Source of the DNA: JAEUTH01 sp039931675
GTDB taxonomy: Bacteria; Bacteroidota; Bacteroidia; AKYH767-A; OLB10
DNA length: 64,000 nucleotides
Assembly (NCBI GenBank): GCA_039931675.1
Contig: JBDTRM010000218.1
Coordinates: 1-64,000, forward strand
Direction: 5' to 3'
Positions 17,463 through 25,639 of this stretch are shown piece by piece. A model generated the notes under the pieces. It saw only the letters and a program-made list of their open reading frames with translations. It did no database searches and was not told the DNA's origin. Both the position numbers and the translations under genes were made by a program. Each line of letters begins with the position of its first letter. The stretch's first letter is position 1.

Positions 17463-17862
17463 CACTAATATTGTTGTGTCTTCTTTATTGAGTCAAAAGG
17501 GTATTCCTGCTAAAATTATCAATGATTTGGTTCTTTTTGAAAAAGTAATCATTTGTGTTTCGAAAGAAGTATTGGATGAATATGAAGAAGTATTAAGCAG
17601 GGATAAATTCAAAGCAAAAATTGATTTTTCAGTAAATGCTGAAATTTTGATTGACCGGATTAAGCAATTGAGTGAAAAACATAACCCTCAATTAATGTTT
17701 GATTTAATCTCTGATAAAGATGATAACATGTTTTTAGATTTAGCTTTTCAATGTAAAGCAGACTTTATAATAACCGGGAATACAAATGATTTTACTTTTT
17801 CAAAATTCTTAAAAACTAAAATTGTAACACCGGCAATTTATTGGGATAATTTCAAACCGTAA
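17443..17862 (+). CDS. PIN-domain toxin (COG1569 type)
   Basis: A 139-residue PIN-fold ribonuclease. The active-site acids are visible: Asp in IVIDTNIVVSSLLS, Glu in CVSKEVLDEYEEVL, and the pair in DLISDKDDNMFLDLA, with Asp in FIITGNTNDF. Such toxins bind Mg or Mn and cut RNA, stopping growth when the antitoxin is lost. It starts inside the antitoxin gene, so the two form one operon. All acidic positions are retained, so the toxin should be active; the target is unknown. Confidence 0.85.
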   Translation: MQRIVIDTNIVVSSLLSQKGIPAKIINDLVLFEKVIICVSKEVLDEYEEVLSRDKFKAKIDFSVNAEILIDRIKQLSEKHNPQLMFDLISDKDDNMFLDLAFQCKADFIITGNTNDFTFSKFLKTKIVTPAIYWDNFKP

Positions 17863-17938
17863 TAAATATTTAAATGAATAGTAGTCGTAAATTAATTGAA
17901 GTTTTCTTTTAGCGTTAGCAGAAAAGATGATTTTCATA

Positions 17939-18175
17939 TCACCACTTTTTTATCTCTTTTTTTAATTCTTCAATGGTGATGATTCGGCCGTTTTCAAAAT
18001 CATCTTCCGATTGTTTCAACTCAGAAACCAACTCTTCGTATGTCATTTTCTTTGTTGGATTAAATTCAGGAGAAAAAGTTTTCTTTCTAAAGAAATCAAT
18101 TTGAGAAAGGGTACGCTCATCATTTAAAGCGGTAATCCATTCTATGAGACTAAGTTTTTTTGCTTCTATATTCAT
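17939..18175 (-). CDS. Antitoxin-like small protein without an adjacent toxin
   Basis: A 78-residue protein starting MNIEAKKLSLIEWITALNDE and continuing with TLSQIDFFRKK and a C-terminal helix ITIEELKKEIKKW. This plan (short N-terminal helix, basic middle, acidic tail) matches the antitoxins that accompany RelE/ParE-type toxins in Bacteroidota. No RelE-like frame follows it; the convergent PIN gene ends 76 bases away. A GTG at 18241 would extend it and overlap the protease stop, but the ATG at 18175 matches the usual start of such proteins. An orphan or relic antitoxin is my best reading. Confidence 0.6.
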   Translation of the reverse strand: MNIEAKKLSLIEWITALNDERTLSQIDFFRKKTFSPEFNPTKKMTYEELVSELKQSEDDFENGRIITIEELKKEIKKW

Positions 18176-18233
18176 GTTGAATTTTTTTTCAAAATTAAAA
18201 GTAGGTATTAAATGCAAATCGCGCAAATAGCTT

Positions 18234-18686
18234 TCATCCACTTTTCCTATAACTCAAAACCAATTCACTTTTCTTATAATCAATCACAGCACCAAAAGCA
18301 TTTAAAATATCACCACCTAAAACACCTTGAATCTTTATTTTTCCGATTCTTTCATACTGTGCATTTACATGTTGCAAATCGAGCAATACAAAATAGCTAT
18401 CATGCACAATTACATTACCAATATGAAATTTTTCAACTTTCAATAAATGGCTTTGCAACTGTTCACCGCCTACACCGGTTGATGAAGCATCATCTAAACG
18501 CTTAGCTTTGTTTTTTGAAATAGCACTTGCAATGTGATAATCTAAAACAGTTTGCGAAGCACCGGTATCGAGTACAAGTAGTGCAGGTTTACTGTTCAAC
18601 TTTACCTTAACAAGTAAATGAAAACCTGTTTGGTCTATCTTAATTTTTCTCAATTTGATTTTTGACTTCATAAATAATATTTTCAA
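18234..18686 (-). CDS. Retropepsin-like aspartic protease (clan AA)
   Basis: A 150-residue single-domain aspartyl protease-like protein. The active-site triad appears in ALLVLDTGASQTVLD (Asp-Thr-Gly). The flap and second hydrophobic-Gly element appear in IQGVLGGDILNAFGAVIDY. It would work as a homodimer, like retroviral proteases. No signal peptide is visible, so it is probably cytosolic. The antitoxin-like gene follows 58 bases downstream on the same strand. The substrate is unknown. Confidence 0.8.
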   Translation of the reverse strand: MKILFMKSKIKLRKIKIDQTGFHLLVKVKLNSKPALLVLDTGASQTVLDYHIASAISKNKAKRLDDASSTGVGGEQLQSHLLKVEKFHIGNVIVHDSYFVLLDLQHVNAQYERIGKIKIQGVLGGDILNAFGAVIDYKKSELVLSYRKSG

Positions 18687-18789
18687 TTATTTCGATAACG
18701 AAAGTGTAACATTATACTTTATTCATTACATCATAATTATTCTCTTATGACGTTTCTTACATTGCGCAAATTAAATCTAATAACTATCA

Positions 18790-19515
18790 GTGAAGCAAAC
18801 ACTTTCCATTTTAATTCTTTTAATATTTTTTTTTAAGCCTTACAATACTGCCGCACAAGCAACCCAGCCGCGAATAAATATAACCGGTGTGGTTTATGAC
18901 CGTGAAAGTAATATGATTCTGAATAACCTCATGATCATCAATAAAACCACTCAGCAAGGTTTTTTTGCCGGTGCAACGGGCAGTTTTACAATTTCACTAT
19001 ATAAAAATGACACATTAATAATAGGTGCTTCAGGTTTTCAAAACAAAAAAATTTGTTTTAAGGACTCTGCTGATAAACCTGATTTTTTTGTCCGTATTTA
19101 CATGGAACGTTTAAATGTGCAGTTAAAAGAAGTTGTAATTATTGCCCCGCGTGATTTGGATGCAATACAACAGGATATTGAAAAGCTGGGCTATCGTAAA
19201 GAAGATTATATGTTGAGCGGAGTAGATGCTGTTAGCAGCCCGATTACTTTTTTATATCAGCAATTCAGCAGGCGTGAACGCGCCAAACGACATGTTGCTG
19301 AAATGCGAAACGAAGACCGCAAGCGTGAATTGCTTAAAGAGTTACTTGCAAAATATGTAGCTAATGATGTAATAGATTTAAGCGACCAGGATTTTGATGA
19401 CTTTATTGATTACTGCAATGTATCAGATGAGTTTTTAAAATATTCATCGCAATATGAATTCATCATTTACATAAAACACAAGTATGAGTTTTATAGGGTG
19501 CTTCGCGCGAAGTAA
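18790..19515 (+). CDS. Carboxypeptidase-regulatory-like domain exported protein
   Basis: A 241-residue exported protein with signal peptide MKQTLSILILLIFFFKPYNT ahead of an AAQ cleavage site. Residues about 28-115 form a CarboxypepD_reg-like beta-sandwich (INITGVVYDRESNMILNNLM, then GSFTISLYKNDTLIIGASGF), the same module that begins TonB-linked receptors. The rest is a charged helical region (RRERAKRHVAEMRNEDRKRE). The start codon is GTG; no in-frame ATG sits at the signal peptide. It is probably periplasmic. Function unknown; convergent with the DUF4442 gene. Confidence 0.75.
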   Translation: MKQTLSILILLIFFFKPYNTAAQATQPRINITGVVYDRESNMILNNLMIINKTTQQGFFAGATGSFTISLYKNDTLIIGASGFQNKKICFKDSADKPDFFVRIYMERLNVQLKEVVIIAPRDLDAIQQDIEKLGYRKEDYMLSGVDAVSSPITFLYQQFSRRERAKRHVAEMRNEDRKRELLKELLAKYVANDVIDLSDQDFDDFIDYCNVSDEFLKYSSQYEFIIYIKHKYEFYRVLRAK

Positions 19516-19528
19516 CTTTTTCCATTCG

Positions 19529-20029
19529 TCAGGACTTAACCTTAAAACTCCAGGTGAGAAAAAACTTTGCAACCAATTCGTCTTGTGCGTTTTTCCCAAC
19601 ACTTTCGCACATAATGGTTACTGCTTTGCCTGTAGTAATTGTTTGTTCAATGGCCTTAAATATTTTTTCTCCGTCAGCACAAGTAAAATAAGTTATTGAA
19701 GTTGCTTTTTTAAAATACTCTGCTTCTAATTTTACAACAAGCATCGAAACTTTTTTTGTTGCGGCTTGAATAGCTATTAGTGGAAAAATTCCTGTACTCA
19801 ATTCTGCTGCCATAGCAAGACATGCAAAGTAAGTGGACTTAAAAGGGTTTTGTGTGAGCCTTTTAAAAGGCACAGTGGTTATAGATTTTGAAAGATCAAT
19901 GTGAATCAGTTTAACTCCGCACCAAAATGCAACAGGCAATTTCACCCACAAAAAAAACCGGAAGAGAAATCTATTTTCAATTCTTTTTATGAAAGCTTTT
20001 GCTTTAAATAAATCTATTGCTTCAGTCAT
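19529..20029 (-). CDS. DUF4442 hotdog-fold protein
   Basis: A 166-residue protein with the layout of the DUF4442 family, a hotdog-fold group related to acyl-CoA thioesterases. Recognisable parts are FNPFKSTYFACLAMAAELSTG-like (here QNPFKSTYFACLAMAAELST), where the active-site helix of thioesterases would lie, and the strand region VVKLEAEYFKKATSITYFTC. Its function is not established; acyl-CoA thioester hydrolysis is possible by fold. It overlaps nothing and lies 24 bases downstream of the membrane glycosyltransferase gene, so the two probably share a transcript. Confidence 0.75.
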   Translation of the reverse strand: MTEAIDLFKAKAFIKRIENRFLFRFFLWVKLPVAFWCGVKLIHIDLSKSITTVPFKRLTQNPFKSTYFACLAMAAELSTGIFPLIAIQAATKKVSMLVVKLEAEYFKKATSITYFTCADGEKIFKAIEQTITTGKAVTIMCESVGKNAQDELVAKFFLTWSFKVKS

Positions 20030-20053
20030 GTTGTGTATTCAAAATTATGATTT

Positions 20054-21538
20054 TCAAAATAAAAATATTTGTCCGCTATCATTATACAAAGGTTTTGCAT
20101 AAGAGCGTGTAAAGTTTTTCTTCCATCGCATATCATTTACCTGGTCCTGTTGGGGCAAATAAAATATTGGAATATTTTGTTGCTGATATTTTTTCAAGTC
20201 TTCTTCTGTGAGAAAATAAAAATAATTCACTTGTGGGTTTTTGTCTTTTTCACCAAGCACTTCTATTTCATTGATGAACCAGCCTGCAATTATCACTGTT
20301 GGTTTTTGAAATGCTTTTGCTTTAGCGATTACATTTTCAACAAAATTCATTTTTTGTTTTCTCTTTGAGTAGTCAGCCAATATTGGTCCTTTCAACAAAT
20401 CAATTGAAAGAGTTTGCGAAGCCATTTTTAATTTTAATGATATTGGTGATGATGATGCTCCGTGAAAATCATCTTCGAGATTTATTCCCAGAAAGAATGA
20501 AGATGCAATCATGCCGATAGCCAATACAACACTGTATTTTTCATTGGAATAAAATTCTATAAGCATAATTAAAAAAGGAAGCGCTGCAATTAGATAGGCA
20601 GACTTATGGGGTTGCCAGGTAAAAATCAAAACATAAATAATAAATGCACAGTAAGTGAAAGAAATGAATTTTGAAATCTGTAATTTAGGATAGGCTTTAA
20701 TAAAATATTTTTTGTTGAATCGGTTTCGCAGTCGTTTTTTATCAATGAAGGTTTTCACAATAATGGTTGCAAGCACTACACAACCTATTATCCCAAACAC
20801 ACCAACACTTGCTTTGAAAACTGATTTTAAAAATTCAGGTCTCCCTAAAATGTACGGAGCAAAATAAACATCAGCGTCATAATTTTTTATGGTCTGAAAA
20901 AAACATAAAAGTGTAACTGATAAAGTCGTTCCTGAAAGAACAATAAATTGATACCATGTTTCTCTCTTCGTTAAATCGAAAAACAAAATAAGTAATGGCA
21001 GAATAAAAACTGCTGATGTAAAACGAGTGCCTATTGCCAATCCTAAAGCAATGCCTGCAAGGAAAAAATGAAACCGGGCTTTGTCAATATTTTTAGACGC
21101 CCTGCTTCTTAAAACAAAGTAAAGGCATACCATCATAAAACTGAATCCCCACATAAAGTCCATCGTATCCGTACATTTAATATAGACCACAGGTATGAAT
21201 GCAAGTGCAAGTGTTGACCAGAAATATTTACGGAATCCTAATTGTTTTATTACTGCAGCAAAAAATAAAAGACCAATGCTGCTGATAAAAGCAGTTAAGA
21301 AATTAAAAACGAAATAACTTTTTCCCCATAATGCGAGATAGCAAAACTCTAAAACAGGATGCCCTGGAAAACGGGAAACTTCAAAAAGACCTGTTTCATG
21401 AATTCTTCTCAGCGCATTCATCATTCCCCACGAATCTTCTTCAACACCATAACCCGCAGAGAGAAATGGAAGGCGCGATATTAAAATCAAAACAAACAGT
21501 AATAAAAATTGAAAAATGTTTTGATGTCTTTTTTGCAT
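20054..21538 (-). CDS. Polytopic membrane glycosyltransferase (GT39/ArnT-like)
   Basis: A 494-residue integral membrane protein with about ten hydrophobic helices and a soluble C-terminal part of roughly 110 residues. After the first helix the loop SAGYGVEEDSWGMMNALRR carries the acidic pair expected at the catalytic site of GT-C enzymes such as PMT and ArnT, which use polyprenyl-phosphate sugars on the periplasmic side. GHPVLEFCYLALWG also resembles that family. The acceptor is unknown. The DUF4442 gene follows closely. Weak sequence landmarks make the assignment to GT39 tentative. Confidence 0.7.
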   Translation of the reverse strand: MQKRHQNIFQFLLLFVLILISRLPFLSAGYGVEEDSWGMMNALRRIHETGLFEVSRFPGHPVLEFCYLALWGKSYFVFNFLTAFISSIGLLFFAAVIKQLGFRKYFWSTLALAFIPVVYIKCTDTMDFMWGFSFMMVCLYFVLRSRASKNIDKARFHFFLAGIALGLAIGTRFTSAVFILPLLILFFDLTKRETWYQFIVLSGTTLSVTLLCFFQTIKNYDADVYFAPYILGRPEFLKSVFKASVGVFGIIGCVVLATIIVKTFIDKKRLRNRFNKKYFIKAYPKLQISKFISFTYCAFIIYVLIFTWQPHKSAYLIAALPFLIMLIEFYSNEKYSVVLAIGMIASSFFLGINLEDDFHGASSSPISLKLKMASQTLSIDLLKGPILADYSKRKQKMNFVENVIAKAKAFQKPTVIIAGWFINEIEVLGEKDKNPQVNYFYFLTEEDLKKYQQQNIPIFYLPQQDQVNDMRWKKNFTRSYAKPLYNDSGQIFLF

Positions 21539-21695
21539 ATTAATTCATGGGTAAAATAAATGTTTGACAGTATTGATTTTTAGAATGTTTTAGGTTTTGC
21601 TTGTTAACCTCATATTTTTTCAACCTTTATAGAGCTATGTCCGGAACTTCAAAAACCTTATCATTCAACTAAAAATAAGACCGTATGTTTGTAAA

Positions 21696-21763
21696 GCATA
21701 AGTTTCAGAATAATATTAGCTTTAAGATTGAAATTACAAAGAAATAAAAACCTAAACTTATGC
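21696..21763. repeat. Inverted repeat gcataagttt / aaacttatgc
   Basis: Perfect 10-base arms at 21696-21705 and 21754-21763, separated by 48 bases. The right arm contains the ATG of the transposase-like stub at 21760, so the hairpin would occlude its start. It may mark the left boundary of a decayed element. Confidence 0.5.
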
Positions 21764-21873
21764 AAGCACCAAGAAACACATTAGACTTCAAAGGTCAAAA
21801 CATTAATACTTTTAGCAACAAGGGTTTTCCTCTTCACTTGAGGGTTTTTACGCTTTTTGTTTTTTTAGTATAA
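21760..21873 (+). pseudogene. Truncated stub resembling the N-terminus of an IS110-family transposase
   Basis: A 37-codon frame beginning MQAPRNTLDFKGQNI. From memory, N-terminal words of the form NTLDFxGQNI precede the RuvC-like DEDD domain in IS110-family transposases of Bacteroidota. After these 15 residues the reading departs into low-complexity sequence and stops, with none of the catalytic domain. It sits in a 633-base gene-free stretch, next to a structured RNA-like segment. An internally deleted IS110 relic is the simplest reading, but the match is short. Confidence 0.4.
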
Positions 21874-21884
21874 CTCCTCTTGAT

Positions 21885-22105
21885 ATGCACCCTGCGCGAA
21901 GTGCATCTTTGTCATCATAAATAATTCAAAATAAAAAAGGTGCCATTACAAATTTCAAAAGCGATTTAAAACCGGTTTAGCCCAAAGCGTGGTAGCGGTT
22001 TTAAATTTCAAAAGCAATTTGGCATTATTAAAACAGGTAGTTGCTTAATAATTCTAACCATTAAAATCAATTACTGACGGGGAGCAATGCTCTCCGTTTT
22101 TTTTT
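21885..22105 (+). ncRNA. Candidate structured RNA ending in an intrinsic terminator
   Basis: Three nested elements are visible. There is a 5' hairpin, atgcac / gtgcat (21885-21890, 21901-21906). A long rod follows: outer pairs TGCCA 21941-21945 with TGGCA 22020-22024, a symmetric internal loop with ttcaaaagc on both sides, an inner 11-base-pair stem 21964-21974 with 21996-22006, and a 21-base apical loop. A terminator closes the unit at 22077-22105. No open frame fits. The form suits a small RNA, possibly 6S-like, or the non-coding bridge-RNA-type segment of an IS110/IS1111 element, given the stub at 21760. The family is unidentified. Confidence 0.5.
22077..22105 (+). terminator. Strong intrinsic terminator
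   Basis: acggggagc / gctctccgt, a nine-pair stem with one G-U pair and an aat loop, followed directly by a run of nine T. No gene on the plus strand ends nearby, so it implies a non-coding transcript coming from the left. Confidence 0.8.
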
Positions 22106-22171
22106 GTGAAGTATTCATTCCATTTCAAATTACTTTTTACCTTGCGTCAAAATCATTAAAACAAAATTAAA

Positions 22172-22858
22172 ATGAAAAAAATATTAATAACTATTACCGC
22201 ATTTGTTGTAAGCACTGCTGCCGCTCTTGCTCAATTTGAAGGCTCCTACACAATAACCATTGAAAGTGCAAAGCTTACTGAGCCCATGGATATCAACATG
22301 ACCGTTAAAGGAAATTTATCATGCATGCAAATTCCTTCAATGGAGTCAAGTGGAATGGTAAAAAACATCATCAATAGCGAAACTCAAAGCATGATTATGT
22401 GCAATGATCGTGGTGGAAGAAAAATAGGGATGAAAATGAACATGAAAGATGCGGAACGATTCGCACCGCAGGAAGCAAAACCTTTCACTGTTACCGAAAC
22501 AACCGAAACCAAAGTTATTGACGGTTATAAATGCAAAAAAATAATTATGGAAAATGATGAGTCAAAAAATGAATTATGGATCACAAATGAATTACCAATA
22601 AGTATGAAAGACCTTCTTAATTCAATCAGTGCAAATCGTTCACCTGGAAGCATAATGCTTCGCAATTTGAAACGCGGCTACGGTGATCAAAATGGTGTTG
22701 CTCTTCAAACATTTTCAACGAACAAAAGCTCAAAGGAGGAATTTACTATGACCATTCACAATATCACTAAAACAAAAGTGGATGATAAAGTATTTAATAC
22801 AGATGATTTTCAGTTGATGGATATGCCAAATATGGGTGGCGGGGCTATTCATAAATAA
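22172..22858 (+). CDS. DUF4412 domain periplasmic protein
   Basis: A 228-residue exported protein with signal peptide MKKILITITAFVVSTAAALA. The mature part has the DUF4412 pattern: FEGSYTITIESAKL at the start, strands rich in Met (MKMNMKDAERF), TKVIDGYKCKKIIMEND in the middle (the conserved GYxC), and WITNELPISM later. This family has a LolA/LolB-like half-barrel look, but no proven role. It is monocistronic, with a terminator at 22885-22918. Confidence 0.8.
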   Translation: MKKILITITAFVVSTAAALAQFEGSYTITIESAKLTEPMDINMTVKGNLSCMQIPSMESSGMVKNIINSETQSMIMCNDRGGRKIGMKMNMKDAERFAPQEAKPFTVTETTETKVIDGYKCKKIIMENDESKNELWITNELPISMKDLLNSISANRSPGSIMLRNLKRGYGDQNGVALQTFSTNKSSKEEFTMTIHNITKTKVDDKVFNTDDFQLMDMPNMGGGAIHK

Positions 22859-22884
22859 AGATTGAAATGGTCTAAAATAATTTT

Positions 22885-22918
22885 AAAAGCCTTTCTTATT
22901 TCGAAGGGCTTTTCTTTT
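22885..22918 (+). terminator. Terminator of the DUF4412 gene
   Basis: aaaagcctttc and gaagggctttt form a stem 27 bases after the stop, followed by a T-rich tail. Confidence 0.75.
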
Positions 22919-23139
22919 TACATACTGTTTGCATGAAAATGCTTTCTTTATTCAATAAAATTTCTTAAATTTGTTTGCAGTTGATTCTAACAATTAAGAT
23001 TATATTTTTTCGTTCAGATAGAGATTTACTTAAAATCTATCATAAGCTCACCCCTCAGATAACAATTAACACTGCAATGTTTATAACCCCCTTTCGTTAT
23101 AAAATTGGAAGTATTTAATTCTAAGTAAACTTGCAGGAA

Positions 23140-24801
23140 ATGAAAAGTGCAAAACAAGTTTTTTTAAAATCAGTCAGAAGCGCAGTTGCAATCAAAGCAT
23201 CAGCACTATTTGTATTGATATTTGTTTTTGTTCTTAATACAAAAGCACAGGTTGAATTTGGTGAGGAAGACAGTATTCCATCGCAGATGCTCGAAGATTT
23301 AGCTGAGCCGGATACTGTTTTACTGCTTGATTCAAACATGCAGGGTAACACCCAGGTTGTTTTTGACTCTGTATTCAACTATAATTTTATTGCAGGTTTA
23401 GCGAAGGATTCTTTGCGCTTTCGTGCGGGCTTACTCTACGATCTTGAGAGCAATACGGTGGTATGGCAAAAGGATATGAACTACGCATATCCTATCGCAT
23501 CAGTTACAAAGATGATGACCGGTTTGTTAACAATACAGGATATTCAGAAAGGTATCATCAACTGGAATGACAAGGTAGATGTAACTACACAGAGAGTTGT
23601 TTACTCAGGAAGGCGCAAGCATCGCAAGAAAAAAATCCTTGTTTATCATAACACCTATACGCTTCGAGATTTGTTGAAAATGACATTGATCGAGTCAAAT
23701 AATTATGCTGCCGAATTGGTGGCACGTCATGCAGGCGGTGGCGATTTAAGTGCATTCATAAAGCGCATGAATGATAAAGCTGTCGAATTGAAGATGAATA
23801 ACACTTTTTATGGTAATCCTTCGGGATTGCCCGGAAGATATGGTGAAATGGACAACAGTTCATCTCCGCATGATTTATTGTTGCTGGCAAAAGAAACTTT
23901 GCGTTACCCTGAATTTATGGAAATAACATCAATGGGTTATGCTAATGTGGAGAATGGAAATAGTTCATACACCATAAGAAATCACAACGGACTGGTGCGC
24001 GATTATGTGAATGAAGTGGACGGAATAAAAACAGGTTTTACACGCAATGCAGGATTTTGCTTAGTGGCTTCAGCAAAACGCTATGATCACAGGTTGCTTG
24101 CCATTGGTCTTGGTTTTCCCTCTGTTTATATGCGTAATCAGTTTATATCAGATGTTATTAATAATTATTACCAGCAAATAGGTTTGGGGCTTATGGGCAC
24201 TGTGCTGAGTGATTCGGTTTTACAAGCCGTTAAACCGGGATTTTGTAATGACGATTACAACTATGGAGCGGCTGCAAATAAATTTCCGATGTCGGTGAGA
24301 AATGATTTTACTGCGGACAGTAACTCTCAGGATATTTATAAAACCGTTATACAGCAACAACGTAAAACCCATGTAGTACGTTCAGGCGAAACACTTACTG
24401 CCATTGCACATAAATATAGCTGCACTACCACTGAGTTAAAAAAATGGAATAAGATGAAATCGGCTACTTTAAAAAAAGGGCAGCGCTTAACTGTAATGGT
24501 TGATGTTAAAAAAGTAGTGCCTGTTAAACCAGCTACTCCTACCTATGCCTCGCGACAAGACAGCATTAATAAATTTAAAAAGAATGATGTGATACTTGCT
24601 GATGATACAACAGTGTCTCCTAAACAAGCATATTCAGAAAAGAAAAATTATTTCATCCATGTGGTGCAATCAGGCGATACACTTTGGAATATTGCACAAC
24701 GCTACAATGTTGATTCAATTGAAAAAATAAAACGATTAAATAATATTACCCGAAATCAGATTAAAGTAGGACAGCGGGTAAAAGTTCCAAAGAACTCCTG
24801 A
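23140..24801 (+). CDS. D-alanyl-D-alanine carboxypeptidase (S11) with two LysM domains
   Basis: A 553-residue penicillin-binding-protein-like enzyme. The N-terminal hydrophobic stretch (about residues 10-35) is a signal peptide or anchor. The S11 active site has SxxK in YPIASVTKMMTG (about residue 120), SxN in ESNNYAAEL, and KTG in DGIKTGFTRNAG. Two LysM peptidoglycan-binding domains follow, at about residues 411-455 (VVRSGETLTAIAHKY) and 505-552 (VVQSGDTLWNIAQRY). It trims the terminal D-Ala from stem peptides in the periplasm. The start is the ATG at 23140; a TTG at 23131 is also in frame. The double LysM tail is an addition to the usual S11 plan. Confidence 0.9.
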   Translation: MKSAKQVFLKSVRSAVAIKASALFVLIFVFVLNTKAQVEFGEEDSIPSQMLEDLAEPDTVLLLDSNMQGNTQVVFDSVFNYNFIAGLAKDSLRFRAGLLYDLESNTVVWQKDMNYAYPIASVTKMMTGLLTIQDIQKGIINWNDKVDVTTQRVVYSGRRKHRKKKILVYHNTYTLRDLLKMTLIESNNYAAELVARHAGGGDLSAFIKRMNDKAVELKMNNTFYGNPSGLPGRYGEMDNSSSPHDLLLLAKETLRYPEFMEITSMGYANVENGNSSYTIRNHNGLVRDYVNEVDGIKTGFTRNAGFCLVASAKRYDHRLLAIGLGFPSVYMRNQFISDVINNYYQQIGLGLMGTVLSDSVLQAVKPGFCNDDYNYGAAANKFPMSVRNDFTADSNSQDIYKTVIQQQRKTHVVRSGETLTAIAHKYSCTTTELKKWNKMKSATLKKGQRLTVMVDVKKVVPVKPATPTYASRQDSINKFKKNDVILADDTTVSPKQAYSEKKNYFIHVVQSGDTLWNIAQRYNVDSIEKIKRLNNITRNQIKVGQRVKVPKNS

Positions 24802-24841
24802 TCATTCAATCCTATTAATAAACTTAAAACGTTTATCAAAA

Positions 24842-25402
24842 ATGAAACTCCATTTAAGAACAACTTTACTGTTTACAGTATTGATCAATTTTGTGTTTGC
24901 ACAAAAAGATATTAAAGCTCCTAAAATTCCTGTTAGTGAAGAGACTAAACTTTTTACTTACACTAAAACGGTTGAAACACCTGGTGTTGTAAAAGCTGAA
25001 TTATATGATCGTGCATTTGCATGGTTATCGGCTTACTATAAAAATCCTGCTGATGTTTTAAGAGAAAAAGATCGTGAAGCCGGGATGATGTTATTGAAAG
25101 CCCGCTTTAAAATTTTAAACATGGTTGATAAGAAAAGTGGAGTGGCAACTGCTGCCGGAGATGTTCAATATACATTGAAGCTTGATTTTAAAGATGACAA
25201 ATTCCGCTATACATTAACTGACATTAACTGGAAGCAGCTTTCATATTTTCCTTCTGAAAAATGGATGGATAAAACCAATCAATATTACTCGCCTAACTGG
25301 GATTATTATCTTATGCAAACTGATGACAACTGCAAAAAAATTGTTGCTGATTTAGAAAAAGCGATTTCAACAGCAAAGGTGGAGAAGACTGATAAATGGT
25401 GA
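24842..25402 (+). CDS. DUF4468 (TBP-like fold) exported protein
   Basis: A 186-residue exported protein, signal peptide MKLHLRTTLLFTVLINFVFA. The domain matches DUF4468: FTYTKTVETPGVVKAELYDR, then AFAWLSAYYKNPADVLREKD, then DVQYTLKLDFKDDKFRYTL. This group has a TBP-like fold and unknown function, and is common in Bacteroidota envelopes. It follows the carboxypeptidase gene by 40 bases, so co-transcription is likely. It faces the ggt gene across a repeat-filled spacer. Confidence 0.8.
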   Translation: MKLHLRTTLLFTVLINFVFAQKDIKAPKIPVSEETKLFTYTKTVETPGVVKAELYDRAFAWLSAYYKNPADVLREKDREAGMMLLKARFKILNMVDKKSGVATAAGDVQYTLKLDFKDDKFRYTLTDINWKQLSYFPSEKWMDKTNQYYSPNWDYYLMQTDDNCKKIVADLEKAISTAKVEKTDKW

Positions 25403-25427
25403 TCTTGGTTTGTATTTTGCTGATTCA

Positions 25428-25460
25428 ACTTTCGGAAAGTTGAAGGAACTTTCCGAAAGT
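25428..25460. repeat. aactttcggaaagt inverted pair
   Basis: Two copies of a 14-base near-palindrome, aactttcggaaagt (25428) and aactttccgaaagt (25448), also present at 14417-14433. They lie between convergent genes and may help end transcription in both directions. Confidence 0.6.
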
Positions 25461-25510
25461 GACAGCCCGAAGAAATATTGTTCCAAATTGATAAATTGTA
25501 GGTACTGTTT

Positions 25511-25606
25511 TTGTCAGACACCTTTTCGGGTGTCAGACAAATGATTTTTTCACTTCAGTAATTTCTTCCAGCAATGTGTCTGACACCCGAAAAGGTGTCT
25601 GACACA
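25511..25606. repeat. Two opposed gtcagacacc / gggtgtcagac palindromes
   Basis: Copy 1 (25511-25540) and copy 2 (25575-25606) are each near-perfect inverted repeats with a five-base loop. They are inverted relative to each other, and the pair fills the spacer between the convergent DUF4468 and ggt genes. A diverged third copy lies at 13378-13410. They may be bidirectional terminators or a mobile palindrome. Confidence 0.7.
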
Positions 25607-25639
25607 ATCCAATCCAAATTTCCAACTTCCAAGTCCCAA

